Shown here piece by piece: positions 43,608 through 51,709 of a stretch of 64,000 bases of DNA; within the stretch, counting starts at the first letter, position 1; the number at the start of each line of letters is the position of its first letter. The notes beneath the pieces were generated by a model. The model was not told the DNA's origin. It saw nothing but the letters and a program-made list of their open reading frames with translations, and searched no databases. The DNA is taken from assembly GCA_035294305.1 (NCBI GenBank), contig DATGLD010000051.1, forward strand, positions 1 to 64,000, read 5' to 3'. Source of the DNA: DASRBN01 sp035294305. GTDB taxonomy: Bacteria; Chloroflexota; Ktedonobacteria; Ktedonobacterales; Ktedonobacteraceae. The position numbers were made by a program, and so were the translations under genes.

Positions 43608-43689
43608 ACTCCCCCCTTTTTGAGAATGGCCTGCCCGGTTCGATTGTTAATGCATCAAATCAATTGTAGAGTAAGCGGAGAAGCTTGTC

Positions 43690-43769
43690 AATAAGGGGAG
43701 GGCCGGTGATAACAGGACGCACAGACCCGCGGGTCTGTGCGTCCTGTTATCACCGGCCCTCCCCTTATT
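43690..43769. repeat. 80-bp perfect palindrome
   Basis: Forty bases match their reverse complement exactly with no loop, centred between 43729 and 43730; the first mismatch is at 43689/43770. Half-site landmarks are AATAAGGGGAGGGCC and ACGCACAGACCCG. The right end includes two bases of the stop codon of the cyclophilin gene read leftward. It may terminate transcription before the WD40 kinase gene, but its length and perfection far exceed a normal terminator. Confidence 0.9.
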
Positions 43770-44242
43770 TATTCAATGGTAATCGTCGAGATTACATCTC
43801 CCTGTTGAATATTGCGCACGACGTCCATACCCGAGGTAACATCGCCAAAGATGGTATAGTTGGGCGGCAGGCTGGGCTGGTCTTCCAGGCAGATGAAGAA
43901 CTGGCTGCCATTGGTATTGGGACCCGCATTTGCCATCGCCACCGTCCCCGCCCTGTAGCGGCGTTTAACCGGCTCATCCTTGAACTGGTAGCCCGGGCCA
44001 CCCCTACCGGTTCCGGTGGGGTCACCACCCTGGATTACGAAGCCAGGTACAACGCGATGGAATGTCACGTTATCGTAAAAGCTATCGCGTGCCAGGGTTA
44101 CGAAATTATTCACCGTCATTGGGGCCTCAGCCGGATTCAATTGCAGGTGAATATCACCTTTATTGGTTTTAATGGTCGCGGAATAGGTCCTGTTCGTCTC
44201 GATCTGCATCTCTGGTGGCGCATTGTAGCGCTTCGCTGGCAT
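43769..44242 (-). CDS. Cyclophilin-type peptidyl-prolyl isomerase, cytoplasmic
   Basis: A 157-residue cyclophilin. NFVTLARDSFYDNVTFHRVVPGFVIQGGDPTGTGRGGPGY holds the catalytic Arg and Phe, and MANAGPNTNGSQFFICL is the second signature. No signal peptide. It is the second of two tandem cyclophilin genes; this one lacks the membrane anchor. Confidence 0.9.
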   Translation of the reverse strand: MPAKRYNAPPEMQIETNRTYSATIKTNKGDIHLQLNPAEAPMTVNNFVTLARDSFYDNVTFHRVVPGFVIQGGDPTGTGRGGPGYQFKDEPVKRRYRAGTVAMANAGPNTNGSQFFICLEDQPSLPPNYTIFGDVTSGMDVVRNIQQGDVISTITIE

Positions 44243-44317
44243 AGCTATTTCCTTTCTGTTCCGTCCTGTAGGGACAGCGCCTCGTGCCTGTCCGCCGCAA
44301 CTCGATCAATCTGGCCC

Positions 44318-45211
44318 CTACGGAGCCTGAACAACGATCACGTGCTCCAGGACATCCGGTTTGATATTTTTGGTAGACGGGTCATCACCCGGACCCTGAA
44401 TCTTCTGGGCGATATTCAAACCCTGTACGACCCGCCCAAAAAGATTATACGACTTTGCCAGCAACTTCGAGTCATCTCCCGTGCAGATGAAGAACTGGCT
44501 GCCATTGGTATTGGGGCCCTTATTTGCCATCGCCACGCAGCCTGCCGTATACGATCCTAGAACCGGCTCATCCTTGAACTGGTAGCCCGGGCCGCCTGAT
44601 CCCGTTCCGGTTGGGTCGCCTGTCTGAATGATATGAATACCGCTGCCTGTCTGGATGACGCGATGGAAGACCATTCCATCATAATAATGATGCTCGGCCA
44701 GGAAAACAAAGTTGTTCACCGTCACCGGCGCATACTGCGGATCGAGCTCCAGCACAATCAGGCCACGGTTGGTATTGAGTCCTACACAGTAAAATTTATT
44801 GACATTAATGGTCATGGCCGGGGCCTTCGAATAGGTGTGCTGCGTGTTCTTGAATGCTGTCGCGCTGGGCGCGGGCGCGGTATCCGTTATTTGTTTGATG
44901 ATAGCCGAACTGACGCAGGGAGATGGATTAGGCAGCTTCAGGTTGGGCTTGACCACAGCATGGGACTTGGAAGCAGGCAGGGCAAACGGCCCAACATGAT
45001 AGAAGTAGATTGTCCAGATGCCTAAGCCAATGATCAAGACCGTCAGGATGGTGGCCCCCCAGGGATAGCGGGCTATGCCGCGCGCAGGTGGTTTATAGCC
45101 GGGCGCGCGCTTTGGCGCCTCTTTCACCTGTAATTTTGGCAGTTCCGTAGCGTGAGCTTTTGCGATTCTAGCCGCCTTTCTGGTGGCGGCGCGTTTGGTA
45201 GTTTTTGGCAT
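44318..45211 (-). CDS. Membrane-anchored cyclophilin-type peptidyl-prolyl isomerase
   Basis: A 297-residue protein. Basic residues 1-48 are followed by a membrane helix at about 50-70 (WGATILTVLIIGLGIWTIYFY) and an external cyclophilin domain from about 130 (NFVFLAEHHYYDGMVFHRVIQTG, MANKGPNTNGSQFFICTGD). Its C-terminal domain is close to that of the downstream cyclophilin, so they are tandem duplicates with different locations. AAGGAG precedes the start. Confidence 0.88.
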   Translation of the reverse strand: MPKTTKRAATRKAARIAKAHATELPKLQVKEAPKRAPGYKPPARGIARYPWGATILTVLIIGLGIWTIYFYHVGPFALPASKSHAVVKPNLKLPNPSPCVSSAIIKQITDTAPAPSATAFKNTQHTYSKAPAMTINVNKFYCVGLNTNRGLIVLELDPQYAPVTVNNFVFLAEHHYYDGMVFHRVIQTGSGIHIIQTGDPTGTGSGGPGYQFKDEPVLGSYTAGCVAMANKGPNTNGSQFFICTGDDSKLLAKSYNLFGRVVQGLNIAQKIQGPGDDPSTKNIKPDVLEHVIVVQAP

Positions 45212-45342
45212 GGGGTCGGCATGACTCCTTCGTAATGTGAATAGCTATGACAAGACAGTGGCCCCCAGCCAATAATTCCAGAACGATCAATACGTATCTC
45301 TTAATATCTATACGGCGGGTGCCCAACAGCTAAATTTCTCCG

Positions 45343-45395
45343 TGCTATAATAACTCTCTTGCGCTGTTGGGTCAAGCCCTGCTTGATTTTTATCT
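45343..45395 (+). promoter_or_regulatory. Extended -10 element followed closely by a terminator-like hairpin
   Basis: TGCTATAAT at 45343-45351 would start transcription near 45358. TCAAGC (45372-45377) and GCTTGA (45381-45386) then form a hairpin followed by TTTTTATCTTT. A transcript would be only about 35 bases long. There is no good -35 element. Confidence 0.35.
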
Positions 45396-45486
45396 TTCCG
45401 AGTAGAAGAACTCTTTCAAATCGTTGAGCGGGTTTTTCGGCACCTTCCACCAGAGCAGGTGCAGAAAGTCCCAAAGACGACAAAAG

Positions 45487-45512
45487 TAAGGGCGTACCCC
45501 TGTGACCACCCG
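45487..45512. repeat. Dispersed intergenic repeat, family A, copy 8
   Basis: AAGGGCGTACCCCTGTGACC matches the family in the same orientation as copy 1, with a partly degraded right end. It lies 50 bases left of the DnaA-box cluster. Confidence 0.5.
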
Positions 45513-45559
45513 GCGCGAAAAGGACTAAATGAAGGCCCCCAAAAAAGGAATTTTCGACT

Positions 45560-45712
45560 TTTCCATGTGGATAAGCTTGTGGATAACTCTGGGGATAAGT
45601 GAGGATAACTCAACTTTTTTGTGGATAAGTGGCGGATAAATGAGAGTTATGTCATGCTACCAGGAGGAGCTATGCACAAACGGTAGAGAAACATATCCAC
45701 ATATCCACAAGG
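45560..45712. other. DnaA-box cluster, candidate replication origin
   Basis: Three perfect TGTGGATAA boxes lie at 45566-45574, 45578-45586 and 45620-45628. Related sites with one mismatch are at 45590-45598 and 45600-45608 on the same strand, and two ATATCCACA sites in the opposite orientation at 45693-45701 and 45701-45709. A further GGCGGATAA is at 45631-45639. The cluster lies in a 765-bp gene-free region (45212-45976) between divergent gene blocks and just before dnaB. This is what a bacterial oriC looks like. A DnaA-regulated dnaB promoter is the alternative. Confidence 0.75.
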
Positions 45713-45866
45713 AACATACGCTGCTTGCTCATTGATTTCAGCGCAAATATTCGCTACACTGAAGAGGCACACACAATTTGCAAGCCCGAAACCCCACGGG
45801 GGTCATAAGGGAGAGAGAAATTTTGCCCCCAAAAATGGGGAGCGAGCACAGTTAATCGAACCTTTG

Positions 45867-45875
45867 TGCTATAAT
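45867..45875 (+). promoter_or_regulatory. Extended -10 promoter upstream of dnaB
   Basis: TGCTATAAT at 45867-45875, about 100 bases before the dnaB start. No clear -35 element at 17 bases, consistent with reliance on the extended -10. Confidence 0.55.
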
Positions 45876-45976
45876 CGGCTTGAGAGAGCATCTCGATTTG
45901 GAGGATGTAGGGGTCAGATTTATCGCGACCCGGGCGGAGGTCATTCCCTATACCTATTTTTCAGTGGAGTCGCCAT

Positions 45977-47311
45977 TTGGAGAAGCTATTACCGCAAAAC
46001 ATAGAGGCCGAAGCCGGTGTACTCGGTAGCATTATCATAGACCCGGAGGCTATCGTGCAGGTATCAGATTTCCTACGGCCCGAGGATTTCTACCGTGACG
46101 CTCACCGTACCATCTATGAGGTTATTCTCCGATTATATGAGGAGCACTCGCCCGCAGATTTCATCACCATCTGTGACGAGCTGGAGCGCCTCAATAAGCT
46201 TGAGGAGGTGGGAGGAGCCAGCTATATCACATCGCTGGTCAACCAGGTACCGACGAGCGGCAACATCGAATTTTATGGACGTATCGTAGAGCGCACCTCT
46301 ATCCTGCGCCGCCTGATCCATGCGGCCGGTCAGATTGCCGCCATCGCTTATGAGGAGGGCGATGCCGATGTCGCCCTGGACAAAGCCGAGCAGCTGATTT
46401 TCGAAATCAGCCAGGGCCACGCGCGCACGGACTTCTCGCACGTGCGCGACATACTTGCCGACTACATGAATAAGCTGGAGCAGTTGCATGAACGGCGCGG
46501 AACTATTGTGGGCGTTCCCACCGGCTTCACCGACCTGGACCGTTTAACCGGAGGATTGCAGAAGTCTGATCTGATTGTGCTGGCTGCAAGGCCTGGAGTC
46601 GGTAAATCTAGCCTGGCCTTGAGTCTTGCACACAATGCCGCCATCAAGCATCAAATTTCCATTGCCATCTTTAGTCTTGAGATGAGTAAGGAGCAACTGG
46701 CGCAGCGTCTACTCTCGATGGATGCCTCAATAGACCAGCAACGCCTGCGCACCGGTTGGATCGAGGAAGACGAGTGGGAACGCATCGTCTACGCTATGGA
46801 TACGCTTTCGGAGGCCAATATCTGGATTGATGACACGGCCGGTATCTCCACAATGGAGATGCGCAGCAAGGCACGGCGTTTACAGGCCGAGCATGGCGTC
46901 GACCTGATTATCGTCGATTACTTGCAGTTGATGCAGGCGACAATTGGCGGCAAGCGCAACGAGAACCGCGTGCAGGAAATCTCAGAGATCAGCCGCAGCC
47001 TGAAAGGTCTGGCGCGCGAACTGAATGTGCCGATTCTGGCGCTGGCGCAATTGTCGCGTGCCGTGGAGAGCAGGCAATCAAAGGTGCCGCAGTTGTCGGA
47101 TCTGAGAGAATCGGGATCAATCGAGCAAGACTCAGATATCGTTATGTTTATTTATCGAGACGACGTCTATAACCCTGAGTCTGAACGCAAAAATATTGCC
47201 GATATCATTATCGCAAAACATCGCAATGGACCGGTTGGGGAGATCAGTCTGTTCTTTCAAGCGAGCCAGACGCGCTTTCGCGACCTGGAACTCAATTCAC
47301 CAGCGGAATAA
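45977..47311 (+). CDS. dnaB: Replicative DNA helicase DnaB
   Basis: A 444-residue hexameric helicase. LPQNIEAEAGVLGSIIIDPEA starts the N-terminal collar domain. The RecA-like domain has Walker A at about residue 205 (ARPGVGKSSLAL), Walker B in VDLIIVDYLQLM and the arginine-finger region PQLSDLRESGSIEQDSD. The TTG start has GGAG seven bases upstream. It heads a run of three replication genes and is the first gene right of the DnaA boxes. Confidence 0.95.
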   Translation: MEKLLPQNIEAEAGVLGSIIIDPEAIVQVSDFLRPEDFYRDAHRTIYEVILRLYEEHSPADFITICDELERLNKLEEVGGASYITSLVNQVPTSGNIEFYGRIVERTSILRRLIHAAGQIAAIAYEEGDADVALDKAEQLIFEISQGHARTDFSHVRDILADYMNKLEQLHERRGTIVGVPTGFTDLDRLTGGLQKSDLIVLAARPGVGKSSLALSLAHNAAIKHQISIAIFSLEMSKEQLAQRLLSMDASIDQQRLRTGWIEEDEWERIVYAMDTLSEANIWIDDTAGISTMEMRSKARRLQAEHGVDLIIVDYLQLMQATIGGKRNENRVQEISEISRSLKGLARELNVPILALAQLSRAVESRQSKVPQLSDLRESGSIEQDSDIVMFIYRDDVYNPESERKNIADIIIAKHRNGPVGEISLFFQASQTRFRDLELNSPAE

Positions 47312-47325
47312 TTGGACGTATTATC

Positions 47326-48075
47326 ATGACACAATTTGCCGGATTCCCTTCGGGGAAAAATCCATATGTGCCGGTGCCGGAGGTCTTCTTTACCGTCCTG
47401 GCGCCGGAGATCGAGGATACAGCCGAACTGAAGGTGACGCTGCACCTCTTCTGGCTGCTGGCGCAAAAACAGGGCAACCCGCGCTGCGTCAGCGACCGCG
47501 AATTGATGGCCGACAAAATATTGCTGCACAGCCTCAAACGCAAGGGAGACCCGCGCCCGGCGGAGGAACGCCTGCACCAGGGATTGGAAGCGGCAGTTGC
47601 GCGCGGCACGGTTTTGCGGATACACTTAAAGCTATTGAGCGAGAGTACCGACCAGGAAGAGATCATTGGCTGGTATTTCTTCAACACGGCCCGCAGCCGC
47701 AAAGTGGTAGCGGAACTGCAAGGAGGTGAGATCGTCCCCGCCAGCCTGCTGGATATTGAAAGGGAGCCCCAGGTCGAGCAGGAAACGGCGCTAGTTCAAG
47801 TAGGCAAATCGACACCACCAAGAAATTATGGCGCAAAGCAGCATATACAGGTACAAATTGAGCGACCAAATATATTTGTATTATATGAGCAGAATATCGG
47901 TCTACTCTCTCCTTTGATCGCGGATGAACTGCAGGACGCTGCCGATCATTATCCGGCAGATTGGATCGAGGCAGCATTTCGCGAGGCTGTACAACATAAT
48001 AAGCGTAAATGGAGTTATATTCGCGCCATTCTGAGGCGCTGGGAAACGGAGGGCAGGCAAGCATGGAACGCCTGA
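47326..48075 (+). CDS. DnaD-domain replication initiation protein
   Basis: A 249-residue protein. Residues 1-120 are a winged-helix-like region. Residues 180-245 are a DnaD/DnaB2 domain: NIFVLYEQNIGLLSPLIADELQDAADHYPADWIEAAFREAV and the terminal KWSYIRAILRRWETEG, the YxxxIL..W signature. In Firmicutes such proteins bring helicase and loader to DnaA at the origin. It lies 14 bases after dnaB and overlaps the loader gene by 13 bases. Confidence 0.8.
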   Translation: MTQFAGFPSGKNPYVPVPEVFFTVLAPEIEDTAELKVTLHLFWLLAQKQGNPRCVSDRELMADKILLHSLKRKGDPRPAEERLHQGLEAAVARGTVLRIHLKLLSESTDQEEIIGWYFFNTARSRKVVAELQGGEIVPASLLDIEREPQVEQETALVQVGKSTPPRNYGAKQHIQVQIERPNIFVLYEQNIGLLSPLIADELQDAADHYPADWIEAAFREAVQHNKRKWSYIRAILRRWETEGRQAWNA

Positions 48076-49700
48076 ACGAAATCTTAACAAGAACAACACA
48101 TCCACGCACAGAGAGCGGGGAACAATCATCGACCCTCCCCACACCTTCACACGGCTCGCGCCCCACAGCCCCCCCGCGCCGCCCCATACGCGAGCAGACT
48201 GCCCACCTGGGGCCGCTTTCACGCCCGCCCCACCTACGCGAACTGTACCAGGAATCCGCTACTTCGAGGAACCAGCTTGAGAAAGAAGCAGGCCGTCCCT
48301 GGCCGCCCCAGCAGGAGCAGCCGCGAGCAGCATATGCTCCCTATTCGCGACAGCACACATCGATGAGCGAAGTGGATGCAATACCTCCATCTCAGCAGCA
48401 GGCGCCTCACCCTGCATACGATATGCAGCGCTCATCATTCAGAACGGATGGAGCAAGATCGCTCCAGGATGACCAATTCGTTCCAGGCAGGAATCAGGGC
48501 TACTCGTATAGAATCCAGGCGGATGTACAAGATGAGTGGGAAGACGATACGGCGGATATGCGTTATGGCGATTGGGAAAACGATGCCGATGACGAAGCAT
48601 CGCCGCCGCTGCCACGCGATGCCAGCGGAAGCGCGAAGATCGTTCCTGCTACAAATAGAGCAGCGGCCAGGATAATGCAAACCCTGCCAGAGGGCGCCCG
48701 TCAACTCATAACGCGAGAGTTGCGTTCGCTGCCTGATGCGGAGCCACCTTTGCCGGTCCAACGCTCGCAATACACCACGCGCGACCTGCGCGAGATTCAA
48801 ATGCCGGCGGAGGGTGTTCCGGCATCGCCATCCTTTGCAGAGGAACCACGGCGCTCGCACCGTTTTACGCAGCCGCTCAACCAACAGCGCCTGGCACGTT
48901 TGAGCCAGCATATCTCGCCGGATGCTCCCCACGCGTCCCAACCGGCACGCCGGGATGCTTTACCAGGACAGGCAACGCCTCTTATTCCCGCGCCCTATAT
49001 GCCGAAAGGGGGAGTGTGCCCGATCTGCAAGGGCGCGGGATATTTGCGGGCCGATGTTCCCTATGGACACCCCAATTTCGGCAAACCTCTTGCCTGCGAA
49101 TGTAAGGAGATCGAACGCAAAGAGAAGCGGCGGCGCCAGTTGCAAGATATATCCAATCTTGGCGACCTGCGCGATAAGACTTTCCAGAACTTCCGGCCCA
49201 ATGTTTCGCGCCCGGTGCAGATGGCCTATCAAATCGCGCTGCAATATGCGCGCAATCCTGAGGGCTGGCTCGTGCTGATCGGCAAGGTAGGCTGTGGCAA
49301 GACACATCTGGCGGCCGCTATCGCCAATCAGAGTCTCGAGGATGGAGCAGTTGTTCTCTTCAAGACGGTCAGCGACCTGCTCGATCACCTGCGCACGACC
49401 TACATGCCGAATTCAACGGAGGTCTATGACCAACTCTTTTCCAAAATGCGCGAAGCCGAGTTGCTCGTCCTTGATGATCTGGGGGCGCAGCAAAGCTCGC
49501 CCTGGGCCAACGAGAAGCTCTTCCAGTTGTTCAACTACCGCTACAACTCGCGCTTTCCGACCGTCATCACGACCAACAACGCCGGACTGCAAGGCATCGA
49601 TGAGCGCATCCGCTCACGCATGATGGATACGAGCCTGGTAACAACCGTTACTTTCGATGGGGCATACGATTACCGCCTGCGTAACCCCAGGAGAGAGTAG
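48063..49700 (+). CDS. DnaC/DnaI-type helicase loader ATPase with long N-terminal extension
   Basis: A 545-residue protein. Residues 1-310 are low complexity, rich in Arg, Pro, Gln and acidic patches. A zinc finger starts near residue 319 (CPICKGAGYL...CECKEIERKEK), as in Firmicute DnaI/PrimI loaders. The AAA+ domain has Walker A at residue 407 (GKVGCGKTHLA) and Walker B in LLVLDDLGA. Typical loaders are 240-310 residues, so the first half is an unusual addition. GGAGGG precedes the start, which overlaps the DnaD gene. Confidence 0.85.
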   Translation: MERLNEILTRTTHPRTESGEQSSTLPTPSHGSRPTAPPRRPIREQTAHLGPLSRPPHLRELYQESATSRNQLEKEAGRPWPPQQEQPRAAYAPYSRQHTSMSEVDAIPPSQQQAPHPAYDMQRSSFRTDGARSLQDDQFVPGRNQGYSYRIQADVQDEWEDDTADMRYGDWENDADDEASPPLPRDASGSAKIVPATNRAAARIMQTLPEGARQLITRELRSLPDAEPPLPVQRSQYTTRDLREIQMPAEGVPASPSFAEEPRRSHRFTQPLNQQRLARLSQHISPDAPHASQPARRDALPGQATPLIPAPYMPKGGVCPICKGAGYLRADVPYGHPNFGKPLACECKEIERKEKRRRQLQDISNLGDLRDKTFQNFRPNVSRPVQMAYQIALQYARNPEGWLVLIGKVGCGKTHLAAAIANQSLEDGAVVLFKTVSDLLDHLRTTYMPNSTEVYDQLFSKMREAELLVLDDLGAQQSSPWANEKLFQLFNYRYNSRFPTVITTNNAGLQGIDERIRSRMMDTSLVTTVTFDGAYDYRLRNPRRE

Positions 49701-49748
49701 GAGTTTAGCAGACTTTCCTTGCGAGTGCCAAAATTACAGGTATATTTC

Positions 49749-49777
49749 TTGCGTTTGCTCGTTGTAGGTGCTATCAT
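49749..49777 (+). promoter_or_regulatory. Promoter for clpP
   Basis: TTGCGT at 49749-49754 and TATCAT at 49772-49777 are 17 bases apart, with TGC before the -10. The leader of about 140 bases contains AGAGGTCCTCT near 49801, a short palindrome. Confidence 0.55.
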
Positions 49778-49920
49778 AACGGTACACGGCCCTACAATGT
49801 AGAGGTCCTCTGCACATGAGAAACTGTTTTTACCTGAAGTAAGCTGTAAGTAACATATCTCAATCAGGGCAGCAAGGAAGGACTGTTGTCCAATACCTGT
49901 AGAGATAAAAAGGAGCTAAA

Positions 49921-50586
49921 ATGGGTGCTGTTTTCAACCCAAAAGATCCCAAATGGGTCAAAGAAACTCGTGAAATTTTGGAGCCACGAGGGATTGTTAT
50001 CCCGAACGTCATCGAATCCACGCCTCGTGGCGAGCGCGGTATGGACATCTATTCGCGCCTGCTGAAGGAACGCATCATCTTCATCGGTACGCCTATTGAT
50101 GATAACGTGGCCAACTTAACCGTCGCGCAATTGTTGTTCTTGCAGAGTGAGGACGCTACCAAGGATATCAACCTGTACATCAACTCACCCGGTGGCGTAA
50201 TCTACGCCGGCCTTGCCATTTATGACACGATGCAGTGGTTAAAGCCGGATGTCTCCACGGTATGTGTCGGTATGGCGATGAGTATGGGCGCCGTTCTGCT
50301 GGCCGCCGGTGCCGCGGGTAAGCGTTTCTGCCTGCCCAATTCTACCGTGCTGATCCACCAGCCGCTTGGTGGCGCGGAAGGTCAGGCCGCCGATATCGAG
50401 ATCACCGCTCGCGAAATCTTGCGCCTGCGCCGCAGCATCTACGACATCCTGGCCCGTCATACTGGTCAGACGATGGAGCGCATCCAGCAGGATGCTGACC
50501 GTAACTACTTCCTCACCGCTCAGCAGGCGGTAGAGTACGGACTCGTAGACGAGGTGCTTTCTCAGGAAGAGGCCAGTTCGCGCTAA
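49921..50586 (+). CDS. clpP: ATP-dependent Clp protease proteolytic subunit
   Basis: A 221-residue ClpP. The catalytic Ser121 is in GMAMSMGAVLL, His146 in VLIHQPLGG and Asp191 in QQDADRNYF. The N-terminus is about 25 residues longer than usual before RLLKERIIFIG, probably a propeptide. It forms the tetradecameric peptidase barrel used with ClpX or ClpC. AAGGAG lies five bases before the ATG. A hairpin follows the stop. Confidence 0.95.
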   Translation: MGAVFNPKDPKWVKETREILEPRGIVIPNVIESTPRGERGMDIYSRLLKERIIFIGTPIDDNVANLTVAQLLFLQSEDATKDINLYINSPGGVIYAGLAIYDTMQWLKPDVSTVCVGMAMSMGAVLLAAGAAGKRFCLPNSTVLIHQPLGGAEGQAADIEITAREILRLRRSIYDILARHTGQTMERIQQDADRNYFLTAQQAVEYGLVDEVLSQEEASSR

Positions 50587-50600
50587 TCCTTAGAGACATA

Positions 50601-50669
50601 CGTGAGGTAGTATGGAACCTGGAATCGGAGCCGGCATATCGACCCCGACTCCAGGTTCCATACCTCGTG
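50601..50669 (+). terminator. Long hairpin after clpP
   Basis: TATGGAACCTGGA pairs with TCCAGGTTCCATA, extended by GAGGTA/TACCTC and CGG/CCG around one mismatch. It begins 15 bases after the clpP stop. No T-run follows. Confidence 0.65.
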
Positions 50670-50707
50670 TTGAGCGTGAAATGCAGACCATGAAGAGGAG
50701 AGGGCAT

Positions 50708-51709
50708 TTGCCTGAAAGACCTGCTCAAGCTCTTGCCGGACGCATCATTCGCTGTATTTTATTCGATTTTGGAGATACACTCTGGTTTCGTGGAGACGCA
50801 CGCACCTGGGAACGGCTGGAAATGAGCGCCAATCAGCGTGCCGCTGCTATACTGCGTGAGCAAGTCGCGCCGGCATTCCTGCCGGGGCTTGATAACCTGA
50901 TCCTGGGGCAGCGGCTGCGCGAGGCATTCAATGAACAGGTACGTGCCGTCATTCAAAGCAGCCCGGGGCTTGAGGCCCATGGCCCGCAAGTCGTTCTCCA
51001 GACGCTCCGTGCCTGGGGTATTCATGTCCCCAATGAGGCAGTTGGCGAGGCTATTTTTGAAGCCCTCCGTGTCCGCATTCCCGAATCGCGCCCGCTCTTT
51101 CAGGACACACATGCGACCCTCGAAACCCTACAGCAACGTGGTTTTGCGCTTGGTGTTGCCAGCAACCGGCTGTGGGGGGGACGGCCATTTCACGAAGACG
51201 TGCAATCGCTAGGCCTCTTTAAGTATTTCGATCCACGAGCTGTGGCAATTTCTGCCGACCTGGGTGTTCGCAAACCCAATCCCGCCATCTTCTTACACGC
51301 CTTAAACGCCCTCCGTATTCCGCCACACGAGGCTGTGATGGTAGGAGATTCCTTACGCGCCGATATTGCCGGCGCATTGAGCCTGGGAATGGTCGCCGTC
51401 TGGAAACCCAAACGGATACTGTATAGCCGGGTCAAAGCACACATACAAGCTCTTTCATACACATCTACCGCTGCTCAGGCCCTCGATTCGGCTCCGCCAG
51501 AGCCGGGAACGCAAATGGGGGGAGCCGTCGTAGGTATAGTGAATGGAGCGCCACCAGGGATGCACATCACCGATGATGACTATATGCTGGCGCAGTTAAA
51601 AAGCCGCGACTCCCTCGACCAATTCTTCAGCGGCGAGATCAAACCTGACCTGGTTATCGAGCATTTGAGCGAACTGCTGGATGTGTTCCAGGAGGTGGGA
51701 AAGCAATGA
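50708..51709 (+). CDS. HAD superfamily hydrolase
   Basis: A 333-residue protein. Motif I is LFDFGDTLW with both Asp residues replaced in part (DxG-D form), motif II GVASNR, motif III KPNPAIFLHAL and motif IV VGDSLRADIAGA. It is a phosphatase-type HAD with a C-terminal helical tail of about 80 residues that is not part of the family. The TTG at 50708 has GAGGAG seven bases upstream; ATG codons at 50681 and 50690 lack a ribosome site and the one at 50612 lies in the clpP hairpin. The stop overlaps the next gene (ATGA). Confidence 0.7.
   Translation: MPERPAQALAGRIIRCILFDFGDTLWFRGDARTWERLEMSANQRAAAILREQVAPAFLPGLDNLILGQRLREAFNEQVRAVIQSSPGLEAHGPQVVLQTLRAWGIHVPNEAVGEAIFEALRVRIPESRPLFQDTHATLETLQQRGFALGVASNRLWGGRPFHEDVQSLGLFKYFDPRAVAISADLGVRKPNPAIFLHALNALRIPPHEAVMVGDSLRADIAGALSLGMVAVWKPKRILYSRVKAHIQALSYTSTAAQALDSAPPEPGTQMGGAVVGIVNGAPPGMHITDDDYMLAQLKSRDSLDQFFSGEIKPDLVIEHLSELLDVFQEVGKQ

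Noticed and set aside
43690..43769. CRISPR repeat or insertion sequence end
   Set aside because: The palindrome occurs once, has no spacers or repeats nearby and no transposase gene adjoins it.
45301..45613. Two short leftward open frames in the origin region
   Set aside because: They overlap each other and the DnaA boxes, lack ribosome sites and show no similarity to known proteins.
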